DNA from: Streptomyces sp. WZ.A104
GTDB lineage: Bacteria; Actinomycetota; Actinomycetes; Streptomycetales; Streptomycetaceae
Direction of reading: 5' to 3'
Length of the DNA stretch: 64,000 nt
NCBI RefSeq assembly: GCF_002382885.1
Contig: NZ_NWVL01000024.1
Location: forward strand, 1-64,000
Both the position numbers and the translations under genes were made by a program. Below are positions 48,940 through 59,646 of the stretch, piece by piece. Every line of letters begins with the position of its first letter. Positions within the stretch are counted from its first letter, which is position 1. A model generated the notes under the pieces. The model saw only the letters and a program-made list of their open reading frames with translations, was not told the origin of the DNA and did no database searches.

Positions 48940-50459
48940 GTCCCGCCCCCGCCCACGATCTTGTCGATGACGTCCTCGATGTCGATGTCGTCAGGCTGCT
49001 CGCCGCCCACCACCGTCCGGTCGAAGAGGTGCCGGACGACCTGGGCCTTGACCGAGGCGATGTCCTCCTCCCCGGCTCCTGCCCGGCGGACCAGGAGGGA
49101 GAAGGAGGCCGTCGTGCCCGATCCCTCGTGCACGCCCAGCTTGGGCCGGGTCACGGTCTCGGTCGGCAACAGGTCGGACACCGAGGCCCGCAGAACCCAC
49201 TTGTCCCGTCCGAACCTGCGTTTCAGACCGGACTCCAGCGAGGTCAGGAGCTCCAGCACCTCGCGGTCCCAGTAGGGGTGGGTGGACCAGTGGCCGGACA
49301 CCGCCGACAGCACAGGGCTCATCTCGTTGAGTCCGTCGAAGGAGTCCATGTCGAGAGCCACGGCCGCGTCCAGGTTCGGCAGCCTGTCCTCCCGGTGCAT
49401 TCCACCCAGGGGGATGTCCGCTCCGTAGCCGGTGAGGACCCTGCGCGGCGGGCCGCCGATACAGCGGTACATCGCCGTCAAGGGCAGGAGGTACTCGATC
49501 ACTTCCGGGTCCAGCGATTCAGCGGCGTGAACGGTGTGGGGGAGCAGGGCCAGCAGTTCGCCGGACTCCACCGTCATCTCCCGGTGGTCCGATCCCAGGT
49601 GCTCCGCGACGACTCTCGCCTGGGGGAACTCGTTCGAGACGTCGGTACCCATCGACAGGGTGTCGGTTCTGGTCGGGGACGCACCGGCGGTCAGCGCGGC
49701 GACGGCCGAGGAGTCGATGCCTCCCGACAGCACCACGAGTGGCCGCCCGGCGGCCGGAAGACGCCGCACCACGGCCTTGTCCAGGGCCGCCCGTACCGCG
49801 TTGACGGCGTCGTCCGGCTCCGTCAGGCACCGGTGCACGGGCGGGAGCCACGTGCGGTGCACCGCGGCGGACCCGGTGTCCACGCCGATGTCGACGACAG
49901 CCCCGGCGGGTACCTGGTGGAGCCCGGGAAGTCCTCGGATCCGGCGTGCTCCCAGCACCGGGGCGCAGCGGCCCACCGGGCCGGCGCCGGCCAGTGCTTT
50001 GACCTCGGTGGCGGCCAGGACCCGACCCGGCTCGACGCGTACGTAGAGGGGAATCGAGCCCGCGTGGTCCGTGGCGGCCAGTACGCGGGTGCCCGACACG
50101 GCCAGCGCCGCGTACCGGCCGTTGATCATCCGGAATGCGTGCAGGCCGTACTTCTCGATAAGCCCCGTCACGAGCACGGCGTCCGACGCGCTCTCCTCCG
50201 TGCCCAGCGTGCCGTGGATCTCCTCACGGTTGTAGATCTCCCCGGCGAACAGCAGCAGGGAGTCACCGTCGGTCGTGTAGGCCCCGTCGGCTTCGGATCC
50301 GGGGTGGACCAGGACTGCGTCCACGGTCTGTGCGCGCAGCCGCTCGGCCAGCAGCGTCTGCCGCCCGAGCGTGGCGAAGACGGCCGCCGGCATCCTGCCC
50401 CCGCTGGTGTGGGCGGAGGCCAGGAAGCCGTATGCGGCGGGAAGGTGGGTCTGCGCCAT
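48936..50459 (-). CDS. bls: Beta-lactam synthetase
   Basis: A 507-residue asparagine-synthetase-B relative (S. clavuligerus BLS is 513). As in BLS, the N-terminal glutaminase-like domain lacks the Cys2 nucleophile (MAQTHLPAAYGF). The PP-loop SGGIDSS is at 245-251, with TGYGADIPLGG (about 345) and RPKLGVHEGSG, the latter holding the catalytic lysine near 440. BLS adenylates N2-(2-carboxyethyl)arginine and closes the beta-lactam ring. Its stop overlaps the ATP-grasp start by 4 bp, and its start is 1 bp past the ceaS stop. Confidence 0.96.
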   Translation of the reverse strand: MAQTHLPAAYGFLASAHTSGGRMPAAVFATLGRQTLLAERLRAQTVDAVLVHPGSEADGAYTTDGDSLLLFAGEIYNREEIHGTLGTEESASDAVLVTGLIEKYGLHAFRMINGRYAALAVSGTRVLAATDHAGSIPLYVRVEPGRVLAATEVKALAGAGPVGRCAPVLGARRIRGLPGLHQVPAGAVVDIGVDTGSAAVHRTWLPPVHRCLTEPDDAVNAVRAALDKAVVRRLPAAGRPLVVLSGGIDSSAVAALTAGASPTRTDTLSMGTDVSNEFPQARVVAEHLGSDHREMTVESGELLALLPHTVHAAESLDPEVIEYLLPLTAMYRCIGGPPRRVLTGYGADIPLGGMHREDRLPNLDAAVALDMDSFDGLNEMSPVLSAVSGHWSTHPYWDREVLELLTSLESGLKRRFGRDKWVLRASVSDLLPTETVTRPKLGVHEGSGTTASFSLLVRRAGAGEEDIASVKAQVVRHLFDRTVVGGEQPDDIDIEDVIDKIVGGGGT

Positions 50460-50460
50460 G

Positions 50461-52182
<1,722 letters not shown>

Positions 52183-52317
52183 CTAGGCTCTCCTGTTCAC
52201 GGTGTGACGGGGGGTCGGGGCCCACCCTGGGGCGGTCCGCTCTCGCCGTTCTCTCCAGCGGGTATCAAGGAGCGCGCCGAGAGCGGGTGGAGACCGCCGT
52301 AACCGAGGATCTGCCAC
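52183..52317. promoter_or_regulatory. Divergent promoter region between ceaS and oppA-side operons
   Basis: A 135-bp gap between oppositely oriented starts at 52182 (ceaS) and 52318. It must hold promoters for both arms of the cluster. I could not place boxes or heptamer repeats for a SARP with certainty. The ceaS ribosome-binding site is GGAGAG on the minus strand. Confidence 0.55.
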
Positions 52318-53400
52318 GTGAGCAGTGCACTTGTGATCAACCGATGGCAGACGCCCGAGGACGCACGTGAAGCGGGCTGGGACACGCTCGTCGGGCCGGA
52401 GGACTTCTTCCTCCTGCCGGACTGGATGCGTGTCCTGCAGGACTCCGCGGGAGCGCGGATGGGATACCTCACGGCTCGGGCCGACAGCCGTGTTCTGGCG
52501 GCGCTGCCAATGGTTCACGCCACCCGCGAGTCCCCGTGGTCGCTGGGCCGCACCGATCTGCTGATCCGGCACTGCGCCGGCGAGGGCATGGACGGGGCCG
52601 CAGCGATACTGGGCGCATTCGGCGAGGTCGAGCGGCTGATGCCCTCGATGATGTGCGGCGGGCGTCACCTCGGACGGACCCGCCTCCTCCTGGGCCCGGG
52701 CGCCGACGCGGACACGGCGCACCGCATCCTCGAAGAGGCCGAGGGCATCGCCGCGCGGGAAGGGGCGCGGTCGATCTGCCTGCCGTACGTCGACGCAGCC
52801 GACCGGGTCCAGCGCGGTGTGCTCCGTGCACGCGGCTACGTCTCCCACGTGTCGGGGCAGTTCGCGTCCCTGGTCCTGCCCGGCGACGGCTTCGCCGACT
52901 ACGCGTCGGCGTTCCCCGCCCGGCGTGCGCGCCGGGTGCGGGCCGAGCGCCGCCGCATCGAGGCCTCCGGCGTACACATCACCCTGGAACCTCTCGATCC
53001 CGCCGACATCCCCCGCCTCGCCTCCCTGGAGACGGAACTGTTCGCCAAGTACGGCATGGCGGGCTGGGACCCCAGGCGCTCCGAGGCCGTTCTGCGGGCC
53101 GCCGCACAGCGCCTGGGAGACCGGGCGCTCGTCTCGAAGGCCGTTCAGGAGGGCCGGATCGTGGGGTTCGCCCTGATCCTCTCCCACTCGGACGCCTGGT
53201 TCGCCCACCGCGCCGGCTTCGACTACGCGGCCGTAGGCAAACTCCCGCTGTACTACGAGCTGTTGTACTACTCGCTCGCGGACCACGCCGCTCGGTACGG
53301 CGTGGGCACGATCCACTACGGCATCGGCTCCACCGAGGCCAAGGTCTCCCGCGGCTGCACTCTTTCGCAGCAGTACCTCTACGTGAAGGAACTCGCCTGA
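52318..53400 (+). CDS. FemAB/GNAT-like acyl- or aminoacyl-transferase
   Basis: A 360-residue protein with the layout of the peptidoglycan-bridge FemAB and BioF2-type GNAT group: two acyltransferase-fold halves, the second near 230-340 with RIVGFALILSHSDAWFAHRA and LYYELLYYSLADHAARYGVG (about 305-325), GIGSTEAKVSRG (about 333-344). It is the first gene of a plus-strand operon with oppA, GNAT, oppA and oat. FemAB proteins use aminoacyl-tRNA, GNAT proteins acyl-CoA; the sequence alone does not choose. In clavulanate biosynthesis ORF16 is of unclear biochemistry, and this could be its counterpart, a weak inference. GTG start. Confidence 0.7.
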   Translation: MSSALVINRWQTPEDAREAGWDTLVGPEDFFLLPDWMRVLQDSAGARMGYLTARADSRVLAALPMVHATRESPWSLGRTDLLIRHCAGEGMDGAAAILGAFGEVERLMPSMMCGGRHLGRTRLLLGPGADADTAHRILEEAEGIAAREGARSICLPYVDAADRVQRGVLRARGYVSHVSGQFASLVLPGDGFADYASAFPARRARRVRAERRRIEASGVHITLEPLDPADIPRLASLETELFAKYGMAGWDPRRSEAVLRAAAQRLGDRALVSKAVQEGRIVGFALILSHSDAWFAHRAGFDYAAVGKLPLYYELLYYSLADHAARYGVGTIHYGIGSTEAKVSRGCTLSQQYLYVKELA

Positions 53401-55028
53401 TGTCCGGCTGGAACGCAGCGGTGGCAGCCCTGGCCAACCCCGGGGGAGCCCCGGGCGGCCGTCTGCGGATGGTCGCTTCGGCCGACGTCGACTCGCTCGA
53501 CCCCGCCCGTACCTACTACGTCTGGTCGTGGCTGCTCCAGCGGACCATGCACCGCACGCTCATGGCATTCGGGACCGATCCCGTGTCCCCCACCGTCGTA
53601 CCGGACCTCGCCATCGGCCCCGGTGAGGTCTCGGATTCCGGCCTGACGTGGACGTACCGCATCCGCGAAGGCGTCAGGTTCGAGAACGGCGAGGAGGTTC
53701 GCGCCCAGGACGTCGCCTACGCGGTGGAACGCGTCTTCGCCCAGGAGACCCTCGCCGGCGGGCCGACGTACCTCCTCGACCTCCTCGACCACGGCGACTA
53801 CCGGGGCCCCTACCGGGGACAGCGCTGCCGAGCCGTCGACTGCCCTGACGACCACACCCTGCGTTTCCGGCTCAGAAGGCCCTTCGCGGACTTCGACTTC
53901 CTCATGGCACAGCCCAACACCGCACCCGTCCCCGCCCGTTTCGACACCCGCGGTGACTACGAGAAGGCCCCGGTGTGCTCCGGGCCGTACCGCATCCGCA
54001 GCTACGAGGCCGGCCGCTCTCTCCATCTCGTCCGCAACCCGCTGTGGAACCGCGCCGACGACCCGCTGCGCACGGCCCTGCCGGACGAAATGGCCGTGAC
54101 CTTCGGAGTGGACGTCGACGACCTCGACAGGAGACTCATCGCCGGGGAGTTCCACATCGACGTCGAAGGGCGCGGTATCCAGCACGCCGCACGGGACGCG
54201 ATCCTCGCCGACCCCGTTCTGCGGGCCTGTGCGGACAACCCCGCGACGGGGTTCCTGCAGTACATCACCGTTCAGACCTCCGTCCCTCCCTTCGACAACC
54301 TCCATGCCAGGCGTGCCGTCTTCTACGCCGCGGACAAGGCCGCGCTCCTCGAAGCACGTGGCGGGAGCGGGGTGGGCGGTTCACTCGCCACCAGCCTGAT
54401 CCCCCCGACTCTGCCCTCCCACACCGGCAGCGACCGCTACCCCTGCGGCGCCGACCTCAGGGGCGACCTGCCGGCCGCCAGAGCCGAACTGGCGGCCGCA
54501 GGACTCCCCGACGGCTTCGAGACGGTGATCGCCACCCAGCCGGGCAAGTTCGAACTCGTGGCCCGCGCCCTCTCGGAAGCGGTCGCCCGAGTGGGCATCA
54601 AGGCCCGCGTCGAGGTCCTGGACACCGCTTCGTACTACCGGTCGGGCCTCGGGCACCCCGATACCGTGCGCGCGTTGGGCCTCGGCCTGGGAGTCACCGA
54701 CTGGGGCGCCGACTACCCCACCGAATACGGTTTCCTCGCCCCTCTGGTGGACGGGCGGCAGATCAAGCGCGGCGGCGGAAACTTCAACTTCGCGGAGATC
54801 GACGACCCCCTGGTCCAGCGTCTCGTCGACGAAGCCCAGGCCCTTGCCGATCCGTCCGCGCGGCAGGGGCTCTGGCAGCGCATCGAGGACACGGTCATGG
54901 AACGCGCAGTGATCCTTCCGATGGCCCACGACCGCACACTGCACTACCGGCACCCCGACGTCACCAACGTGTACGTGCACCCCGCCTTCGGGCTGTACGA
55001 CATCCAAGCCATGGGACTGGCCCGATGA
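53400..55028 (+). CDS. oppA1: Oligopeptide-binding protein OppA1-like, no evident signal peptide
   Basis: A 542-residue SBP family 5 (dipeptide/oligopeptide-binding) protein. The N-terminal pattern GGRLRMVASADVDSLDPA is at about residues 19-36, and LTWTYRIREGVRFENGEEV at about 87-105 follows, as in OppA/DppA proteins. No signal peptide or lipobox is visible: the sequence starts MSGWNAAVAALANPG. Start is in TGATG with the upstream stop. Clavulanate clusters carry two such genes, ORF7 and ORF15, which bind arginine-containing peptides and are needed for late steps. Which of the two this is was not determined; order suggests either. Confidence 0.85.
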   Translation: MSGWNAAVAALANPGGAPGGRLRMVASADVDSLDPARTYYVWSWLLQRTMHRTLMAFGTDPVSPTVVPDLAIGPGEVSDSGLTWTYRIREGVRFENGEEVRAQDVAYAVERVFAQETLAGGPTYLLDLLDHGDYRGPYRGQRCRAVDCPDDHTLRFRLRRPFADFDFLMAQPNTAPVPARFDTRGDYEKAPVCSGPYRIRSYEAGRSLHLVRNPLWNRADDPLRTALPDEMAVTFGVDVDDLDRRLIAGEFHIDVEGRGIQHAARDAILADPVLRACADNPATGFLQYITVQTSVPPFDNLHARRAVFYAADKAALLEARGGSGVGGSLATSLIPPTLPSHTGSDRYPCGADLRGDLPAARAELAAAGLPDGFETVIATQPGKFELVARALSEAVARVGIKARVEVLDTASYYRSGLGHPDTVRALGLGLGVTDWGADYPTEYGFLAPLVDGRQIKRGGGNFNFAEIDDPLVQRLVDEAQALADPSARQGLWQRIEDTVMERAVILPMAHDRTLHYRHPDVTNVYVHPAFGLYDIQAMGLAR

Positions 55029-56065
55029 CGGAATCCTTCGCCCCTGTGACCCCGTCCGACCGGCGCGCGGTCGACGACGTCCACCGCCTGCGCCTCGCGG
55101 CACAGGCAGCCGACACACCCCATCTCCCGCCTCCCTGCCCGGCCGACCTGGAGGGCTCCCTCGCCGTACCTCCGCCGGCCACCGCGATCGAGGAGTGGGC
55201 GGCCTACTCGGCCGACCGGACCTGTGTCGCCTCCGTACGGCTGGAGTTCCCCCTTGAGGAGAACGACAACGCCGTCACCGCGGCCGTCTTCCTCGTCCAC
55301 CCCGCCTTCCGCCGCAGAGGCGTCGGAACGCGGGCCGCGGAGTTCGTGCGGGACCGCGCCACCGCGCACGGCCGCTCGCGCATCCTGCTGGCCGCGGATG
55401 CGGGACCGGGAGACCGCTCCGCGCCGCCCGCGCAGCGGTGCTTCGCCCAGGCCCTGGGGGCCCGGCCCCTCGCCACGTTCCCTCACCTGCGGCTCCTCGT
55501 CGACGCGGCGCCCCGCACCGAGCCCGTCCCGGAACCGCTGCGGTTGCGCTTCTGGGGCTCGACGGTTCCCGAGGACCTCGTTGCGCAGGCGGCACGCCTG
55601 GAAGCCACCCTGTCGGCCGATGCCCCGACCGGTCGGCTCGAATGGGCACCCCAGCCGAGCGCCGTGGCCCGGATCCGCGACTTCGAGCGCATGCGCATCG
55701 CCCGGGGCCGGCGCGCCTACCAGTGCGGCATCATCGACGCCCGCTCGGGGCGGATGGCTGCCTGGACCGCGCTCTCGATGACGCGCGCCAACCCGGACAA
55801 CGCCCTCCAGGCCGTCACCGTGGTCGACCCCGCCTACCGCGGGCGGCGTCTGGGACTGCTGGTCAAGCAGCACAACCTGGCCGCGTGCCGAGCGGCCGAG
55901 CGCGGCCTCGCCCAGGTGGACACGTGGAACTCGGCCGAGAACGCCCACATGCTCCGCATCAACGCCGCGTTCGGCTTCACCCACGCCGGCACGCGGTCGA
56001 TGTGGGAACTGGCCGTCCACCCGCCATCGGACGCCGGCCGGCCGGACGTAGCGCTGGATCGCTAG
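55025..56065 (+). CDS. Tandem-GNAT acetyltransferase, clavulanate ORF14-like
   Basis: A 346-residue protein with two GNAT domains. The first has HPAFRRRGVGTRAAEFVRDR (about 98-117, acetyl-CoA pyrophosphate loop) and the second VVDPAYRGRRLGLLVKQHNL (about 262-281) followed by DTWNSAENAHMLRINAAFGF. Clavulanate ORF14 (339 residues) is also a tandem GNAT and starts similarly. It is proposed to acetylate an N-glycyl-clavaminic acid intermediate. The ATG at 55025 overlaps the oppA stop by 4 bp, so the two are coupled. Confidence 0.87.
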   Translation: MTESFAPVTPSDRRAVDDVHRLRLAAQAADTPHLPPPCPADLEGSLAVPPPATAIEEWAAYSADRTCVASVRLEFPLEENDNAVTAAVFLVHPAFRRRGVGTRAAEFVRDRATAHGRSRILLAADAGPGDRSAPPAQRCFAQALGARPLATFPHLRLLVDAAPRTEPVPEPLRLRFWGSTVPEDLVAQAARLEATLSADAPTGRLEWAPQPSAVARIRDFERMRIARGRRAYQCGIIDARSGRMAAWTALSMTRANPDNALQAVTVVDPAYRGRRLGLLVKQHNLAACRAAERGLAQVDTWNSAENAHMLRINAAFGFTHAGTRSMWELAVHPPSDAGRPDVALDR

Positions 56066-56119
56066 ACGGATCCAGGAACCCCGCACCATCCGCTCGACAC
56101 GAAGGGCGCTGACAACACC

Positions 56120-57769
56120 GTGGCATCCCACACGACCTCACACGGGATCGTGAATCCGTCCGACCGACGCGGCGGCACCCTCAGGTACGTCCGCACCGAC
56201 GACTTCGACTCCCTGGACCCCGCCGACACCTACTACGCGTACACCTGGAACTTCATCCGGCTCATCGGACGCCCGCTCGTCGGCTACGCCACTGACGGCA
56301 AGGGCGGTTCCAGCCTCGTACCGGACCTGGCGGAGCAACTCGGTCACGCATCGGGCGACTCGCGCACCTGGACCTACCGGCTGCGCGAGGGAATCCGCTT
56401 CGAGGACGGCACCCCCGTCACGTCCCGGGACGTGAAGTACGCGGTGCTGCGCGCCGCTTACCCCGAGGCGGTGTACGGCGACCCCGTCACGCGCGGGGGG
56501 CCCGCGTACCTCCGCCAGTACCTCACCGGGCCGGAGGGGGTCGAGACACCGGACGACCGCACCGTGGTCTTCCACCTGCGCGAGCCGTTCGCCGCGTTCG
56601 ACTACCTCGCAGCGCTTCCCACCACGATCCCGGTGCCGCGCGAGCACGACGACTTTCCCGGGTACCGCCGCCACCCCGTGTCCTCGGGCCCGTACCGCAT
56701 CGACTCGTACACACCAGGGACAGAACTCGTCCTCGGCCGCAATCCGCACTGGGCCTTCGCAACCGATCCCGTACGCACGGCCCTTCCCGACCGCATCACG
56801 GTCCGGCTCGGGGTGAGCGGACAGGAGGTCGACCGCATGCTGGTCGAGGGGGAGGCCGACATCGACCTCGCCGGCGTCGGGGTACAGCCCGGGACCCAGG
56901 CACGCCTCCTGGCCGACCAGGACCTGATGCGGCAGGTCGACAACCCCCGCACGGGATTCGTGTGGCTCTACTGCATCAACCGGAACATCGGCCCGCTGGC
57001 GAACATCCACGCCAGGCGTGCCGTGCAGTACGCCACCGACAAGGCGTCGATGCTCGCCGCCTACGGAGGCGGCCCCGCCGGCGAGATCGCCACCACCCTG
57101 CTGCCCTCGTCCGTGGTGGGACACGAACCCTTCGACCGCTACCCGGTCGGCCCCGGGGGGACGGGGGACCTGGAAGCGGCCGAACGCGAACTGGCTCTGG
57201 CCGGCCGCCCCGACGGGTTCGCCACCAGGATCGCCGCCCGGGAGGACCGCACCAAGGAGTGGAACGCCGCTCTCGCCCTTTCGGACGGGCTGGCCCGCGT
57301 CGGTATACGCGCCGAGGTGGTTCCGTTCACCTCCGGTGACTACTTCACCAAGGCGGTCGGGGTCCCCGAGTTCGTGCGGAAGCACGAGATCGGAATCGTC
57401 ATGTTCGGCTGGGCCGCCGACTTCCCCGACGGCTACGGCTTCCTCCAGCAGATCGCCGACTCGCGGGCGATCAAGGAGACGGGGAACCAGAACCTCGGAG
57501 AGCTGGCCTCTCCCCGGATCGACGCACTGCTCGACGCCGGCGCGGCGACGCGCGACGAGCAGGAACGCGCGAGGATCTGGGCGGCCGTGGACCGCGCAGC
57601 CATGGACGAGGCCGTCATGTGCCCCTACATGTACGTCAAGTCCGTCGTGTTCAGAGGTGCGAGGGCCGCCAACGTCGTCATGTCACCGGCCTACGGTATG
57701 TACGACTACGCGGTGCTGTCGGTCGCGGACACCGCCCCGCCCGCCGCCGGCGGGGCGGACGGCAACTGA
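56120..57769 (+). CDS. oppA2: Oligopeptide-binding protein OppA2-like, no evident signal peptide
   Basis: A 549-residue SBP family 5 protein, paralogous to the one at 53400 (GGTLRYVRTDDFDSLDPADT; TWTYRLREGIRFEDGTPVTS). It too lacks a signal peptide: MASHTTSHGIVNPSDRRG. GTG start at 56120. In S. clavuligerus ORF15 (OppA2) mutants lose clavulanate and accumulate an N-acetylglycyl-clavaminate, so these proteins may act on biosynthetic intermediates rather than import nutrients. It follows the GNAT gene by 54 bp. Confidence 0.85.
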   Translation: MASHTTSHGIVNPSDRRGGTLRYVRTDDFDSLDPADTYYAYTWNFIRLIGRPLVGYATDGKGGSSLVPDLAEQLGHASGDSRTWTYRLREGIRFEDGTPVTSRDVKYAVLRAAYPEAVYGDPVTRGGPAYLRQYLTGPEGVETPDDRTVVFHLREPFAAFDYLAALPTTIPVPREHDDFPGYRRHPVSSGPYRIDSYTPGTELVLGRNPHWAFATDPVRTALPDRITVRLGVSGQEVDRMLVEGEADIDLAGVGVQPGTQARLLADQDLMRQVDNPRTGFVWLYCINRNIGPLANIHARRAVQYATDKASMLAAYGGGPAGEIATTLLPSSVVGHEPFDRYPVGPGGTGDLEAAERELALAGRPDGFATRIAAREDRTKEWNAALALSDGLARVGIRAEVVPFTSGDYFTKAVGVPEFVRKHEIGIVMFGWAADFPDGYGFLQQIADSRAIKETGNQNLGELASPRIDALLDAGAATRDEQERARIWAAVDRAAMDEAVMCPYMYVKSVVFRGARAANVVMSPAYGMYDYAVLSVADTAPPAAGGADGN

Positions 57770-57904
57770 CAGAGTGAACGGAGTCCAGGGGCACGCCGCA
57801 CGAGAGGTTCTGGTACCAAGGACGCGGGCGGCGGGCCACCGGCTTCCCGTCCACCGCTCGCCTACGCCGTCCACATCCCCACATGTTACGAATCGAGGAC
57901 TTTC

Positions 57905-59074
57905 ATGCATGGTGCGGTACCCCGCGGGTTCACCATTCACACCGCGCCGGTCGGAATCGAGGACGACGGGCGCGATGACCTGTGCATCATCGCCTCGGAC
58001 GTACCGGCCCGCTCCGCAGCGGTCTTCACCCGGTCCAGGTTCGCCGGCCCTTCCGTGACGCTCTCGCGTGCCGCGGCGGCCGACGGAAGGGCGCGCGGCG
58101 TGGTCGTCATCGCCCGCAACGCCAACGTGGCCACGGGAGTGGAGGGGTCCCGGAACGCCACCGAGGTACGGGATGCCACCGCACGCGCCCTCGGCATCGC
58201 ACCGTCCGAGCTGCTGGTCGCCTCCACCGGGGTCATCGGCCGCCAGTACCCCATGCCGCAGATCCTGGACCACCTGAACGGGCTCACGTGGCCGCCTGCC
58301 GGTGCGCCGCGCGACATGACTGCGGCCGCTCGGGCGATCATGACCACCGACACCCGGCCGAAGTTCCTCAGCGCGCGGATCGGCGAAGCGACCCTGACCG
58401 GCATCGCCAAGGGCGTCGGGATGATCGAACCCGATATGGCGACCCTGCTCACGTTCTTCGCCACCGATGCCGAACTGGACGAGGAGACGCTGGCGGCGGT
58501 GTTCAAGCGCGTCATGGACATCACGTTCAACGCCGTGTCCATCGACACCGACACCTCCACGTCCGATTCGGCTGCGATCTTCTCGAACGGCCTGGCGGGG
58601 CCGGTCGGTCCCGAGGAGTTCGAGCAGGCCCTGCTGTCGGTCGCGCTGGGGCTGGTGAAGATGATCGCTTCCGACGGCGAGGGCGCATCCACACTGATCC
58701 AGGTCGAGGTCGAAGGCGCGCGCGACGAGGCGCAGGCCAAGCGTGTCGGCAAGGCCGTGGTGAACTCCCCGCTGGTCAAGACGGCCGTCCACGGCGCGGA
58801 CCCCAACTGGGGTCGGGTCGTGATGGCGATCGGAAAGTGCCAGGAGGACACGGACATCGTCCCGGAACGCGTTGCCGTGCGCTTCGGCGACATCGGCGTC
58901 TACCCTCCCGGAGCCGACGAGGACGAGCGCCGCGATTCGGTGGCCGCCTATCTCAAGGCCGCCGACGAGGTGGTCATCGGCATCGACCTGGGCATCGGAG
59001 AGGGACGGTTCACCGTGTACGGCTGCGACCTGACCGAGGGATACGTACGCCTCAACTCGCAGTACACGACGTGA
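57905..59074 (+). CDS. oat: Ornithine acetyltransferase of clavam cluster
   Basis: A 389-residue ArgJ-family Ntn enzyme. The autocleavage site is in GVGMIEPDMATLLTFFATDA (about 177-196), with the Thr after DMA becoming the nucleophile. GADPNWGRVVMAIG (about 298-311) is conserved. OAT transfers acetyl between N-acetylornithine and glutamate; the clavulanate-cluster copy (ORF6) is known to have this activity and probably boosts ornithine/arginine supply. It is separated from oppA2 by 135 bp, so it may have its own promoter, and is the last gene before two strong hairpins. Confidence 0.95.
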   Translation: MHGAVPRGFTIHTAPVGIEDDGRDDLCIIASDVPARSAAVFTRSRFAGPSVTLSRAAAADGRARGVVVIARNANVATGVEGSRNATEVRDATARALGIAPSELLVASTGVIGRQYPMPQILDHLNGLTWPPAGAPRDMTAAARAIMTTDTRPKFLSARIGEATLTGIAKGVGMIEPDMATLLTFFATDAELDEETLAAVFKRVMDITFNAVSIDTDTSTSDSAAIFSNGLAGPVGPEEFEQALLSVALGLVKMIASDGEGASTLIQVEVEGARDEAQAKRVGKAVVNSPLVKTAVHGADPNWGRVVMAIGKCQEDTDIVPERVAVRFGDIGVYPPGADEDERRDSVAAYLKAADEVVIGIDLGIGEGRFTVYGCDLTEGYVRLNSQYTT

Positions 59075-59125
59075 CCGGTCCCTTCCCCTCGTACACCGCG
59101 GGACCGTAGCCGAGAGGCCTCCGGC

Positions 59126-59222
59126 CCCCGCCGGCGTCCCGGCGGGGAATCCGCCTTCCGGCGTCCCCTCGCTTGTCACCTTTCTCCGGGCCGGCCCCTG
59201 CGTACGTCCACGCGGGGGCCGG
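59126..59222 (+). terminator. Two strong hairpins after oat
   Basis: Hairpin one is CCCCGCCGG / CCGGCGGGG (59126-59147), a 9-bp perfect stem with a 4-base loop, 52 bp beyond the oat stop. Hairpin two (59191-59222) pairs CCGGCCCCTGCG with CGCGGGGGCCGG around an 8-base loop, with one G-U pair. No T-tract follows, as usual in GC-rich actinobacteria. They mark the right end of the cluster transcript. Confidence 0.7.
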
Positions 59223-59299
59223 ACGCGCCGGGGGCACGTCCTGCTCCTGTGCCGATGACGGCAGCGGTGGGTCTTCGGCAGCGTGACCCCGACCAACAC

Positions 59300-59560
59300 C
59301 CATGTACTCAAGGCGGGTTCGTCCATCGCTCAGACGCCGGGTCGCAGTACGCGAGTTTCCGGCCCGCCGAGCACCTGGGCGCCGTCGGCCTCTGCGCAAC
59401 CTGGTTGATCAAGCCGCAGTGGTCCTCGGGAAACACTCGCCCAGGTCGAGCCGGTCCCCGCCGGGTGGGTCGACTGGTGCTGCTGCCACCGGCGCCTGCG
59501 CGATGAGATAGGCCGCGTCCCACCCGTCGAGTACGAGAACGACCGCTACCTGCGAACGAT
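59300..59560 (+). pseudogene. IS3-family transposase (OrfB) remnant
   Basis: Two fragments of an IS3 OrfB transposase lie in different frames. In one frame FVHRSDAGSQYASFRPAEHL (59315 on) matches the DDE region around the second catalytic Asp of IS3. About 30 bases later, in another frame, LAQVEPVPAGWVDWCCCHRR and LRDEIGRVPPVEYENDRYL (59436-59550) match the C-terminal VDW-Y-NHRR-LH-IG-PP-EYE signature. The central region with the catalytic Glu is deleted and the reading frame shifted, so it is inactive. No terminal inverted repeats were seen. It sits between the clavam cluster and panD. Confidence 0.8.
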
Positions 59561-59646
59561 CTTCGATTTGACACGTGCCGATGTACAGTGGAGAACGCCC
59601 TTGACCTGCAGAAAGCCGGCAGGGAGCCGTCTTCTAGGAGTTCAGA

